Shown here piece by piece: positions 17,254 through 31,400 of a stretch of DNA of 64,000 bases. The notes under the pieces were generated by a model. The model was not told the DNA's origin. It made no database searches and saw nothing but the letters and a program-made list of their open reading frames with translations. The stretch comes from Branchiostoma floridae (Eukaryota; Chordata; Leptocardii; Amphioxiformes; Branchiostomatidae), in NCBI RefSeq assembly GCF_000003815.2, contig NC_049985.1, positions 5,478,692 through 5,542,691 on the forward strand. Direction: 5' to 3'. The translations under genes were made by a program, and so were the position numbers. Position 1 is the stretch's first letter; every line of letters begins with the position of its first letter.

Positions 17254-17351
17254 CTGGAGTCCAGCCTTGTTCACTGTAGTCCGCTCCTGAAGGTTGCTAC
17301 CCGCCAAGCAACCTCCGGGAGCGGACTAAAGTGAACAAGGCCGGACTCCAG
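17254..17351. mobile_element. long hairpin / foldback element with 45-bp arms
   Basis: Arm 17254-17298 (starting CTGGAGTCC) pairs with 17307-17351 with about four mismatches across 45 bp, leaving an 8-base loop. Almost the entire 98 bp is self-complementary. It sits 120 bp from the assembly gap, where such structure can disturb sequencing. Confidence 0.85.
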
Positions 17352-19989
17352 ACTACAGCTGAACGATCTGTCACACGTAACCTTTGCACATCTAGCTGTA
17401 AGCATTGTTTTATGCTACCTAATGAGTAGCCTCTACTGAACTTGGTGGCAATGAGTTCCACTCTGCAATAGAAAGAACAAACATATCTTTTTAGACTATT
17501 CATTCTGGATAAGAGAGGACAAAAGCTATGATTATGGATCCGATTTGAATATTACGGCTTTCTTTTACGCTTAAGTAACACAAAGTCATCTTTTGCTTAA
17601 TATGCAGTCCCTAGGTTACTAATTACGCTACTTGTGTCACAACATCCTGCATTGCTTGTGCTATTTTTTGCTGGTATGATATGAAAGGATAAGAGTTGGT
17701 GTCTGCTTTCTTCCAGTGATATGCAGTCTCCTAAAACAAGAAACTTGCTCAATTTCTATTGCCATTCCTCTACATTAAGTGTTAAAGAATCCCAGGAGAG
17801 TCAAGTTTACATGCCTAAGTGACTGCAAGCGTGAATCTCACAGCAAATATTGTAGCTGTCAGACCGAAAATACTTAACGATCCCCGGAGCAGGGGTTTTC
17901 GTTCATCTAACTAGTCCCGCACACATCACTGGAAATCAATTTGTGTTTGACCCCAGGATAAAAGACACAATTAGTCACTCGCAAGGCTTCCATTTTCGGA
18001 GCGATTCGGGCAAATCTTCAGGCGAAAGCGGCACGATTTTGGTTTGAAATTGTTTAAAAGCTGTTCTGAAACCATCTAAGCATGGCGCATAAGTTTGGTC
18101 CTTTTTCTGTCATCCTCCGCATTTCTGTAATTGTCCTGATTGGTTCCTGAAAAATGGGGCCCTTACACTTATATTGATTCTGGCAGCGAGTCCTTGTCTG
18201 CGACGAATTAAGCGCAATTGTCGGCGAGGAAATCTCATCAACAGACTTCTGAATATAACATCAGGGCCAGAAATCACTGTCATCGCATTTGACCCTCAAC
18301 AACGTCCTTTAATGAAGTAATCCTCTCTACATCTATCACGTTGGTCCGATCTTGGTAATGAAATCCGAAACAAACAGTTAATCAATTCCGACTTTCAAAT
18401 ATTCAGACATGCTAATCCGTTTTTGTTCATGACTTCTAATTGGGAGAGCTGCCATGTTTACAAGTTCACAATCAAGATAACTACTAGCAAGTCCCAAGGG
18501 CGACGTTACACAGATGTGAAGACATGCAGTCTATCTGTCTACCACTACAGAGCTTATCAATGCCATATCTAAAGGACTTTTACATGAAAGTCGGCACATC
18601 ATGCCGCGAGGTTGGTATCTGTCCCAGAAGAGCTATAACACATAACGTCGGCTCCGCAGTGTCTAATTTTGCCATACAACGTGGAATGGGGGCTTTCAGA
18701 GTTGATCCAGTCACCCTAGAAAAAGGGCTGTCTAAGTCACAATTCGAAGTTCAAAGCCATCAAAGGAGTTCATACCTGTTGTGTAAGCTATCACAAAAGA
18801 CTGGCAGCTAAGCATCATACATGTAGATTCGTCCAGTACTACCGTAGGAATGAGTCATAAGCCAAGGTTATACTGGTGTCAATAAAACTTGATATTTACA
18901 GCAACTTTTGGGGCTATGGAATAGCAATGTCCAATGAGGTCTTCTGACAATCTGGTGGGGGGACATAAAAAAAACTGTGATCCACACAGACAGGGAACAA
19001 TTACTACCTGGGGTTGAATCAATTCTGTGATTGCTTCAGGGGTCTGCATATTCCCTCAGATGGGCCGTACAGAGCAATTTGTGCCAGCCCAGTAATGTAT
19101 GGTTGATGCGGATTTTGCCAATCTTACAATAACAAGAAGCTAGGAGATAATAACGGGGTTCCATAGGTCGCGGGGGCACCACATAAAATCAGCCGTTTTG
19201 TCAGCAAAATATGGATGGGTCCATTTCATTACTCGTTTTCATCCCCTCGAGCAGAAAAGTACCCAGAAATGCCATCATCTACCACCATTTGCCAAAGTCC
19301 TTCATCTTAAGAAGCTCCAAATACCGGCAAAAGTAACCCATTCCGTTTGGATCAAGAAGCGGGGGAAAATTACGACATCTTTCTGTGGTGAGCACTTTTA
19401 CAGCCCCTGCCGCTCAGAGTATGATGTAGTGCCTCAATGCTGTTGCACCTGTGGTCCCGGATACGCGGGAGAAATCCCGCGGGATACGATGATGCATAAG
19501 CAGGGATTTCGGCTGGCTCCAGAAACGGAGCGGAACGATGTTTTGATACTGGAGGGTGGATGTCCCCGACCATTTGTCAGTCTGCCTGTCGCGTGGCCGA
19601 CACGTTTCTAATTTCTGTCCCACCTGTGGTTCCTGCTACTGTAAACGCATGTAAGTTTGCAGGGAGTTGATTTTGTAGAGTATGTGGAGAAGGACAACCT
19701 CAAGCCAACCGCTCACATTTACGCCACATCTTCAGAAAAGATGCTGGAGCCGTATGTTCCCCGTATAGGACTTTATTCGAACCAACACACAACAGTAAAT
19801 TGATTTTGTGTTTGTTAGAAAATGGAGTGTTCGTGGTGGTATTGAGTTTGCAATAGTGCTATAGTCACATAGTGTACAGTAATGAAAACTTTGGTGCTTT
19901 AAACAGACAGCCAGTCGGAAACCACCTACTGACGACTGCAGCAAAGGTGCTACAGGTGGATAGAACAGTGGCTTTTGGCAGTGACGGTG
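17352..19989. other. gene-free stretch
   Basis: No recognisable exon. A plus-strand open frame at 19198-19611 has no family resemblance and no splice partners. Confidence 0.4.
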
Positions 19990-20335
19990 TGATCAACTGT
20001 CATTTTCTAAAATTCATTTGTCTATTGGGCAAGTTCATAAAAAATTTAATTGCCCAAAACAAATTTTCACTTGCCCAAAATTTCAACAATTTCTTTCTAA
20101 ATAAGTATGCATTTTCACTTCAAATGATGGAATCCTTTCATTATTGGCTCTACTTTTTCTGTGTTTACCAATGCTTGATAACATGACTGTAAAAAGTAAC
20201 AAGTGCATCAAAATCTCACACATTGAAAATTGTTACTTGCTGATTGGGAAACTGGGGTAGGACATGAGCTTGCCCGAAGTATTATTTCACTTGCCCAGGA
20301 CAATCAGGCTAGTGGACTTGTCCCTAGCCCTGCAG
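19990..20335. repeat. repeat rich in TTGCCC motifs, hAT-like end
   Basis: Multiple short segments of the type TTGCCCAAAA and ACTTGCCCAGGACAA occur in both halves. The right end reads GACTTGTCCCTAGCCCTG, ending with the AGCCCTG sequence also seen at the right end of the 37284-37621 element. Probably a non-autonomous DNA transposon. Confidence 0.45.
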
Positions 20336-21384
20336 GTGGGCTGTGTTTTTTAGTTCATGTTGAAGCAGTCACCGTGAAAACCCAAAACATAAAACCATCG
20401 CAGACATTTCTTAATCTACAGTACCAAACAGTCCCACCCTCCCCCGGGAATACTTCTCATCTGTACACCTGCTGCACTGGGAATAAAACAAATTTCATCA
20501 TTCTGTTCCCATTCCCCACTTTGCAGTGATTGACATAATTGAATTCCCGAGTGTTTCGTGAGGGATGTGTAATTCATACCATCTCATCCCCTGTGAATCG
20601 ATATGTGCACAGCTAATGCGATACTCTGCATAAAGGGTTTTTCGTTTCTCCTTTGATATTACGCTCAAGCACAAAGGACGGCATGTACGACTCAATCACG
20701 ACTGTTACCAGTAACATGATAGATTCAAGCGCACGAAAAACTCTGGAGAATTCTCCATTCACACTCCAAACTGATCTGCTCTTGAGAAGGGCTGTCCGTA
20801 TCTCTTTACAAGCGGAAGTGTTAACAATGGCACTTGGCTGAATTGGCCGCCATTAGGCAGGTTGAGGTGGGGTTAACGGCCCTGGAACCATTGAAAACGC
20901 CGTTCGCAGGCTTTTGATGTCTCAATCAATGCCAGGTTAACTATCAATCTATGACAAAACACTATTGTATCATATATCATGCTCCTCTTTGTGCAGCCCT
21001 GAAGAGAGGAAAGTTTGCAGTCATAGATAATCCATATCTTGACAACTTGTAGCCTGCAATAAGAGATACCTTAGAGTGATGAATGCTTCAATGGAAGAAG
21101 TAGATGAAAAGATGACACTGATTCAGTATATGAAAAACTGGCATCCTTTGTAGGACCTCTAGTAGTGCTGACTTTTATTTTTTTGTGGGGGAGGAGTGTT
21201 GAGTCACGATTTTGACATGTTCTTAGGTACTCCAATGCCGGGAGAGGGACTTCTACACTGGCTAAAAGTCTTAGTTACTGTACATGTATGTTGAGGCTAA
21301 CAAAAATGAAAGCCAAAATTGCCAGAAGTCTGCAAAATTGGGTAAAATAGCAACAATAGCAAACTAAATGTGCAGTAACTGTAA
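20336..21384. other. gene-free stretch
   Basis: No coding exon seen. It lies within the region where the last ALG5 exon is expected, but no peptide resembling the conserved ALG5 C-terminus was found by reading the minus strand. Confidence 0.4.
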
Positions 21385-21545
21385 CAGTTGTAGTCAAACC
21401 TTTACAAGTAACCACCTCTACATAAGGACCACCTGTCCAATTTGTATTTATTTACTAACCAATACTACTAACCACTTTTTCCCATTGACACAAGCATCAA
21501 GAATCCTGCCTATAGTGACCACCTGTTTAGAGATCCTAAGGTCTC
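21385..21545. repeat. diverged copy of the CAGTCAA-type element
   Basis: AGTCAAACCTTTACAAGTAA, CTCTACATAAGGACCACC and TAGTGACCACCTGTTTAGAG match the blocks in 16083-16302 in the same order. Confidence 0.45.
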
Positions 21546-22493
21546 ACTAACGTCTGACATTATGACGAGTATTGCACCATGCAGAACTGACTGATACAGC
21601 AAAATAAGTGTCACTGAGTACAAAGTTGATACATGTGTCTCAAGAACAGCAATGCACTGAGGTAGCTAACTGAGGTAGATATCCTAATCGCAGCCTAACA
21701 CCCACCCACCCTAGACCTTTGTCAGAGGAAAATGGATACAAAAAACAACGCAGCGCCACTCCATGGGCTACCCCATAGCTTCATATGGATGCGTCAAACA
21801 TTGCGCAGAAAGAATAGGTAACAAATTAAAGTTGTCCTGGAGTCCAAAGTCTGTCCCCCCTCTCCAAAGACCCCTGTATGGGGACGGATCAGACTCATCT
21901 TAACAGTGCTGTTAGTCATACTGATCCCCTGTGTCAGTATTTGGTGACTCACAGCGCAGAATAAAGGTACGAAGAGAAAGACCGATAGATTTTCAGCTAA
22001 ATGAGTCTCTTGTTGAACAACAAAATTGCAGAAAGTAAGAACTTCCAAGACGGCATCTTTTCTTGAAGTAACCCCAAATTCATTTACTTTTGTGATGTTT
22101 TTTGTGGTTGAAACAATCTGTAGTCATCTCCAAATTGCAGTTACCAGTCAACAGAAGTTGTCGTAGACTAAGGAAATCTTGGAAGGAGTGTGCTTAGAGG
22201 GACATAAGTGTGTGTGTGGCTGTGCCAGTGTGGACTCGCTGGACAGAGCCATTTGGAAGTGCAGTGCGAAGACTAGGGGACTACTGCCCACCCCACTGTC
22301 AGCACTATAATCAAATACTGGATACTATAATATAGTATTGTACTACTACAACTAGTACAGTAGTGACACAGTGAAGATATATGGTGTTATAAATTTTCAG
22401 AGGAGAGGTCCAGAGGAAGGTGCTAAGATAAACCACTACAAAAGTTTAACAATTTACAGTATACGTATAACGAACTGCAAGGGTACAACCTAC

Positions 22494-25400
22494 CATCTAT
22501 CTCCGTCCAGTGGACGGCCACCTCTCCTATCGGGATCCCAAGGCACTGGGCAATGTACAGCATCTCTACATCAAAGGCCCTGTGAAAAAAACAAGTTTCC
22601 TCTGGTTACAAATTGATCATTTAGAGACAAAACATATGACTCGCGATTGGTCTGAAGACCAGTGACACACCAGCCTGGTTACCATCCAATGTCTACCAAG
22701 GCCCCTTACACTCGCTACCCATATTTTTTTAGGGTAGCGAGTATAAGGAGCCCCTGTAGAAATCGGATGGTACCCCGGCTAGCGAGACACCACTGGGATT
22801 ACCGTACTTACGTTTGAGATCTAGCCTACTCTAGCCTAGATCTAGGACGGGGCTGCGTGATTGTCCAGAAGGTTGGGATATTGGAATTCTGCTTCCACAA
22901 GTTCCTCTGGTTATGACTTCATCATTTAGAGACAAAACATACGACTTGCGATTGGTCTGAAGACCAGCGAGGCACCAGCCTTGTTCTGAGTACCCCGCAG
23001 GGATTACTTGTCTAGCCGGGGCGTTTGAGATCTAGCCTGAGAGGATGGAGCCGTGTGATTGTCCAGACGGCTGGGATATTGGAATTCTGCTTCCACAGGT
23101 AGTTTATGATGCACGGCTGTCTCCAGGTAGCCTGGGCACCATCCGGGTAGTAGTTCGCTCTGATGTTTATTATACATTATATACAGTTGCTTCTTGCTCT
23201 GACTTTTACTATACACTATATACAGTTGCTCATCGCTCTGACATTTATTATACGGTATATACAGTCGCTTCTCGCTCTGACTTTCATTATACAGTATATA
23301 CAGTTGCTTCTCGCTCTGACTTTTATTAATATTATGCACTATATACAGTTGCTTCTCGCTCTGACTTTTATTATACACTATATACAGTCACTTCTCACTC
23401 CGACTTTATTATACACTATATACAGTCGCTTCTTGTTCTGACTTTTATTATACCCTGTAAACAGTCGCTTCTCGCTCTGACTTTCGCTTCTTACTCCGAC
23501 TTTTACTATACACTATATACAGTTGCTTATCGCTCTGACTTTTATTACAGTGTACACTACATACAGTTGCTTCTCGCTCTAACTTTTATTATACACTATA
23601 TACAGTTGCTTCTCGCTCCAACTTTTATTATACACTACATGTATACACAGTCGCTTCTTGCTCTAAATTTTATTATACACTATATACAGTCGCTTCTTGC
23701 TCTAAATTTTATTATACACTATATACAGTCGCTTCTTGCTCTAAATTTTATTATACACTATATACAGTCGCTTCTTGCTCTAAATTTTATTATACACTAT
23801 ATACAGTTGCTTCTCGCTCCAACTTTTATTATACACTATATGTATACACAGTCGCTTCTTGCTCTAAATTTTATTATACACTATATACAGTCGCTTCTTG
23901 CTCTAAATTTTATTATACACTATATACAGTCGCTTCTTGCTCTAAATTTTATTATACACTATATACAGTCGCTTCTTGCTCTAAATTTTATCATACACTA
24001 TATACAGTCGCTTCTTGCTCTAAATTTTATTATACACTATATACAGTCGCTTCTTGCTCTAAATTTTATTATACACTATATACAGTCGCTTCTTGCTCTA
24101 AATTTTATTATACACTATATACAGTACACAGTCGCTTCTTGCTCTAAATTTTATTATACACTATATACAGTCGCTTCTTGCTCTAAATTTTATTATACAC
24201 TATATACAGTCGCTTCTTGCTCTAAATTTTATTATACACTATATACAGTCGCTTCTTGCTCTAAATTTTATCATACACTATATACAGTCGCTTCTTGCTC
24301 TAAATTTTATTATACACTATATACAGTCGCTTCTTGCTCTAAATTTTATTATACACTATATACAGTCGCTTCTTGCTCTAAATTTTATTATACACTATAT
24401 ACAGTTGCTTCTCGCTCCAACTTTTATTATACACTATATGTATACACAGTCGCTTCTTGCTCTAAATTTTATTATACACTATATACAGTCGCTTCTTGCT
24501 CTAAATTTTATCATACACTATATACAGTCGCTTCTTGCTCTAAATTTTATTATACACTATATACAGTCGCTTCTCTGGGTAGCAGAAGCAAACATAGGAG
24601 CAAACTACTACCCGGATGGTACCAAGGTTTTTCTCCAGAGACACACCGAGACGGATAGGTGCTTCTTGGGACATACTAAACGTCCATTAAAGAAAATCTG
24701 AACTTCATGACATGAATCTGATCAAAATGCATTCTAGGAAGCTAAAAATGACAGATTTCACAAAAATTAACACAAAACACAAAATTAATGGCAAGGGTTC
24801 CTAAAAAATGAGTGGGACAGAAAAAAAATCAAATGATGGAAACAGCTCTGGTGTCTTGTAGAAAGATTTGAGAGAAACATATTGATAGATTGCACTTTGA
24901 ATCCAGGAGGGTTGATGGCAAAATTCTCCTTATACGCCCGGACTCACTTAAAAAGAAACTTGCTGACACTTCACTTACTTTACTATTCATTGGGGTCTTG
25001 TCGCCGAATTAGGGTTGCTGGGTTGACGTATTACGGCCATTAAATGATCGCTTTAGGGTAATGGGAATGGAATGAAGATGATGAATTTACAATCATTAAG
25101 CAACTCCAACGGCAATCTCTGGGGCACTTTCTCCCCTTTCAAACACAGGTCTGTTCCAACAAGATAAAATGAAGATGGACAAGTGTGTTCCAAAGTGGAT
25201 GCCCTGGAGCATACTGTGCAACAGTGTCCCCTATCTGTAATGACTAGTACTGCAGTTCAAGGCCATAGAAAGGACAGGTGTTTGACTCACCATCTTTCCA
25301 CATGGAGGTTGGAGAAGACTCGTATTGCAGCTTCTCTGGACAGAAGTTTGAACCCGCACTAAAGAAAAGACGAAGAAAAAAAAAAGTAAGGAAGGTACAT

Positions 25401-28400
25401 TTGATATCAATGCATTTTGTGCTAGGTATTACTAGGCAATGTGCACTCAAAGTCCTAAAATAACATCCTAAGAACATTGCAACGCAGTTATGAACAATCA
25501 GCTCAAACTTGCAAACAAACAAATCCGTTGATGACATGTGAGCAAATACACCGGTAACTCATAAATTAGTTCAGTAGTACTCTAGGAGGCAACCATCAGA
25601 TAAGGCCTAGAATGTGACAAACGTAGTCCACCCTCAAAATATGTAGCCCAATGCCACAGAATGATAGCTTGATATCTCAATCATTTTCCCAGATATCATG
25701 TACAGATGGACAAAGACAGAGGTTCAATAAGCCTTCGTGCAAATTGATGCAAAAGCTACATAGCTCATAGCTTCCCCCGCTTACAGGCATTTCCCATCAA
25801 GCATCCTGAGGGCTGAATAGCTGGAATGATGCTCAGAGTTAGAGCATGATTTCTACAACCCTTCCCTCTAAAAAGGGTTCGAGACCCCTTCAACAAGTTT
25901 GTATGTTTGTATGAAAAATGGAGGTACATGTACATGTACATGTATAGCTTTTACTTTGTATGCATGTGTGCACATGTGAGTGCATGTCTGGTGGAATATC
26001 TTAAGAACCAGTCTGGATGGATTGCATGATATTTGTTTGTTTGTCTGTGCCTTTATTTCAACTTGATAAATACTCCATCGGCCTTCAAGGCTGCTTTTCG
26101 TGGAGGTCGAGCTTGCATGGAGGAGGTGAGCGGTCAAATAATCATATTGACACAAAAGTTCTATTGATCATAGTGATTAGTTTTATTTTGGGCCTTCTGG
26201 CATCTGACTTTGTCTTTGATACTACAGCTGAACTTCTGTTTTTTGTATCGTGGATAGGGCTGGGTACCGGTACAGAAAATTCAGGTCCAGGTCCGGTTCA
26301 GGTCCAGAGGATCAGGTCCAGGTCCGGACCTGAACCTGGACCTGATTCAGTATGACTCATACCAATGGTCCATTTCACTACAAAGAAATCTGTTTGGTGG
26401 AGTATTAGACTCACACTGCGTTTTAAAATCCTACAACGCTATTTGCACCTGTGCGATTGGCTGTAAAACTTAGTAGAAATTACTATAAACTCTACTCTAC
26501 TTCACTCTTGTTATTTTCTTCCACCTGCAAGCGCCAAAACGTGTGAATGCCTGATAAAATAATCTGTTAATTTTCTAATCGGTCCAACATCCGGTCCACC
26601 TATTTTTTTCAGGTCCGGTTTTTCTGGACCGGTCCAATAAGAAAAACCGGTTTTGTACCGGTACGCTGTACCGATACCCAGCCCTAATCGTGGACATGCT
26701 GTGGTCTTGTTGTTGTTGTTGGCAGGTTTATACCGGTTACCCAACTTCACCTTTATCCATGTGGTAACCTATATCTGATGTTTTCAAAAGCAGGGTATCT
26801 AGGGACATTAAGTCGATGGACAGTGGTTTCAGATTGCAATTCACAATGTGTATTTCTTTTGAAAGTTGTAAGTTAAAACCACAACATTGACTAGACATTC
26901 CTAAATGGCCTGTTTTTAAAAACAACATATATGGGTTACCCCACTGATAAAGGTGAAGTAGCGTTACAAGGTAATACTGACCTGTGTATCCCTGATGCCA
27001 CGTACACACAGGAACCACACCAGGAAGTGGAAGCCGTGCATCAGGAAGGTACGGAATAACGAGCGCTGAGGCAAGGGACAGAAACATCGGGTTAAACAAT
27101 GCTAGTTATATGGCCTCCGTCAATCAATTTGGTAAAATCCTTATTTACAGCAACCCTACAGCATCAACTATGGCTAAACAGTTCTATACAAGTACCGCAG
27201 TCTCTCCCACATAAGGCACACATATAAGCCAACTCAAGTCTGTTTCAAAGTTCTACATAGTACAATATAGTACAATAAAAGTAATACAAAGTTTATTGTC
27301 CTACAGTTTTTGGAAGAAACTAGACTTGTTTAAAGGTCCAATGTTAGTTTAATTGACAGTTAAAATCACTGCTGTGTTCTCAATCTGAAACATAGAGGTG
27401 AACTTCATATTGTAATATTCCCTTAGAAGATACAGTGTCAGAAACCCTAATTTACACAATCATTACTACTACTTCTACTGTCAGTCAGTCTATACAGACT
27501 ATGACTCTGTGCAAAGGAACAAATGATAATGAAGATTACAATACCCATAAATGTACAATATAATACAAAATGCTGCTCAGTCAGACAACACATAAACTGA
27601 ATTTACAACTTATCAATTAGTCTCAAAATATCAACACAAAGATATGAACACTTTCACTTTCTTTCACTTTCATTTTCTTCTCACCAAAAAAGAGCAGACT
27701 TACACTAGCCACCGCTTCATCCTGGAGGTGTGCCCTGGAGCCACACACTATCGCCATGCCATGCTGGGAGGGGAGAAATATAGCAGAAACGTCATCAAAA
27801 CTCATTTACACAAAAATGAGTGTCTTCTATAGTTTGTATGTTCATTAAACTTTACCATCACAATGGAGGGGGAGCCAAAACAGCTGATTGCTCACCAAGT
27901 CTACATCTTGCCAATAAGAATTTTGGTTGACAACTGATGCTCCACAGTAACATATTGGAAATCAAATCAAAATGTACCATAAATTTGTCTACTTCAAATT
28001 TTTTCTTTATTTTTGTGGTAGGAGGGGAAAAGAGATTGAAAAAAGTACAGTACAGTAGTTATACACTAGAAACGCATGTTTGCAATGTCACAAATTCACA
28101 GTGGAGTGGTTGCCAACATGACACCATTTCATTGACATAACAAGGACTTTTGTAAGGTGTTCTACAAGCCATGGAAGCTTTAACATAGCACATGTGATGA
28201 CCTACCGGCTCTTTGTTGATCTCTTTGAAGAGCTTTTCCAGATTCTCCAGGTCAGCAAACTTGGTGGCAGCGTCTGCGTCTGCAAACAGGAGCTGTTTAC
28301 CTCGAGCGCTGAACAGGCCCTGGGGATACATCAACAGGGATGGGACCATGATTGTTTGTTTGTTTGTTTGCTTATTTGGGCCTTTATTTATTTGCAAAAA

Positions 28401-31400
28401 CTCAAATCAGCATGCTGGGTGCTATTGAATAAGATCATAAGTTAAGAGGTAAGGGTCATACAAAATAGATACAGTATAGATTACATGATTCATTCGTTTA
28501 AGTCCTGATAAATCCATGAACACATACCTGGTATTACAAAAACACATTTGTATCAAGTCAGTAACTTTAAAGGTCTCTTAAAAGAGACTTAGATGAATTG
28601 AAGTCAAATGATAGTAACTTAATTCATCAACCAATCCCAGGACATTATATTGACCAATCAAATCATCATGTCACAAGCCAAAGATACCTTGAAAGATCCT
28701 TCAATCCTATAACATGTTACATTTATACACTGTTTTAAACCATAAAAAGTTCTTCTAAACTTACTAGTCTGATGGCCCCTCCCTTGCCTCTGTTATGGTG
28801 GAATGTCAGAACTCGGACCTTCTCCACTCCCAGCTTTCTGCTGTACTCCAGACCAGCCTGGAGACAGAGCACATGTCATGAGTGCCCCCTAGAAGCACAT
28901 CATGGTAGTGCAGTACACACACACCCAGTCCTTGTAGCCCAAAACCTACTAATAGCAAACTTCTTTTGTTGTTCTTGGCAATATATTAAACATCATTTAC
29001 TTCAGCTGAGTCTGCTAAGATGAACAACAGAACAAGACAACCTACATGTATATGTGCCTCCTACAAGTAAAGACTTTTGGTTTCTTGTAATACACTTCTT
29101 CTGTGGTTCAATTCGTAATACGTTTTGTGCCAGCTTTGTAGTCCAGCATTCTTATTTTTTTCTGGATTTTCTTTTTGCCCTCCCGCATTAGTTTTAGGGT
29201 CTTCAGAGGATGTCCTGCATAAAATTAGGTCAGTGTGGCTTTACTGTTAGTGTTACTTGTTGGAGATATACAGTAGATAGAGTAAAGATTCTGAACAAAA
29301 ATCGAATCTTCCAATAAAGAAAACATTTCATTTCACTACAAGCTATAACTTTCAAATAATCTTCAAAATATTAAATTTTACAATAATCATATCTACAGCA
29401 TCGCTACAGTGCATCCTTTTATTTATTCTATAGCATGACCTACCTGAGTTGTTTTGTCTTTACTACCATCATCAACAACTATAACTTCATAGGTGAAACT
29501 TGGCTGCCTTTTCTGAAAAACAGAAAATAAAGAACATGTCAATACAGATATACGATTGTACAAGCATACGTATATCAATAAATTGAACATGTACATGTAC
29601 AATGTTTACCACACATTCTTACATCAACTCTTCAAAACATAGCCTTTTAACAGAGTGTGAAAAATAGGACGTCTGCAAGAAAATTTACAAAACTATTTGG
29701 AGCTCAACTCTCAAAATTTTAAGTCCCTTGCGGAAGGGTCAGTAGGTTTTGTTTAGGTCCATCAGGTAATTGGTAACAATTTTCTTGGCCTTCTTACTGA
29801 TGTAATTTGTTTATATGACACAGAAAACAGCAAGAACTGCAAATATCAAGGGGTATGCAGAAGCAAATGTCGTCTTAATGGTTGACATCTCCTACCTGCC
29901 TGTCTTCTAGGAATTCAGTTGTTTCTTTCAGCATCCCTGGTACTGAAGGAGACAAAAACAGACATGTTACAATTCAACAGTGAACAAGTATCACAAATCA
30001 GAAAAACTTCCTTAAACTTTAGTTAAAGCTTTCTTGTGAATCTCTATCTCATACTTCTTGACAGTACAAATTGTACCTGTACATAATACAATTCCAGTAT
30101 AGGTACAACTGTTTACATGTTACATATGGTCCGAACCTGTACCCAAAATTTTTTACCATGAATAATGATAAATTTAGCTGCCTCGTTTGGTGGTAAATTG
30201 TCATTTTGTATGAGGAATTAACATATCTTTCATCCCCAAAACAAGTACCATAAAGTTATTTTTGTCATACCTGAAAGAGAAGTTACCTATCTTTACTCTA
30301 AAAAATGGTACTCAATGGAATTAAGATTCATTTTGGTAGAGGTACACTTGACTTTCAGGTCCAAACCTGTACCATATCAAACTGACAGGTACCACTGGTA
30401 CATAGCCCTGGTAATAGATGATACTTACATCTTTCTTCTTCATTATAAGAAGGCACTATAACAGACAGGTCCAGTGTTGGTTTGTCATGTATGCTGGGGA
30501 AGGGAAGTTTGGCCCCAGGTTTGGACGGATCACAGAAGTACTTCTCTGTCTCATGTCTGGACAGGTCGGGAGGTGATGAGGACAGGCGCACTATTATCAA
30601 ACCCTGGAAGAATAGGACATTATATTGTATACAGTCAAAGTGTGCAAGTGGTCAACTCTATTGAGTCTATGTAAGGGCCACTTGGCCATTGACATACAGA
30701 AAAACCTAAACCAGTGACCACTTCTATACTTGTACATTGATACAGTACAGTCAAAACTGTACAACTACAAGTGACCATCTTTACATAAAGACCAACTAGT
30801 CTCTAAAAGAAAAACCCTTTTCTTACCAGCACAGGATTCATCCTGATTCAATCTGCCAAACTGGCACCTCCTAACTCTTACTAACTGTTTACTGATGCTT
30901 TATATCAACAGTGTAGAAAACTGAGACACATACATGTAGATCAAAGCACAAATAGTGAACAGAAGACAGCTGATATGATTCTATCAGTCAAGAGAATTTG
31001 AAGAAAGCAGAATCACACAGTAGGCGAAACATAGAAATGCTAAGGACATAACAAATGGGGGTTAGTAATAATGTTCAGTATGCCGGAGAGTGTTTAGTCA
31101 GAAAGCCTCAACCTCACCAAACTGTTCAGTACTTTACTTACCACCAGCTACTCATCAGGACAGGGAGGCATGGAGACAGAAAACACACAGAAAGAGAAAA
31201 CAATTAGCATCAATCATATAGTATCAATCAGATGTTGATTTGCCATTTTTAACCGGGAATACACCGGGAAAGGAAAAATGTTGGAAAGGAAGCTTCCCGG
31301 CATATATTCCTTTCTTGGCATGGTCCCGGTTAAAAATCATGAATTCGAATGATGGAGGCTACACCTGGCCTGGCAAGACAAGTAAGAAGTGAATTTACAT

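Noticed and set aside
23154-24574. Possible CRISPR array
   Set aside because: Units abut directly without unique spacers, the organism is an animal, and there are no cas genes. It is a minisatellite.
23567-24658. Long plus-strand open frame of over 360 codons
   Set aside because: It is the 39-bp minisatellite read in a frame without stops. The 13-residue periodic peptide (SLLALNFIIHYIQ) also appears in a second frame, so it is not a gene.
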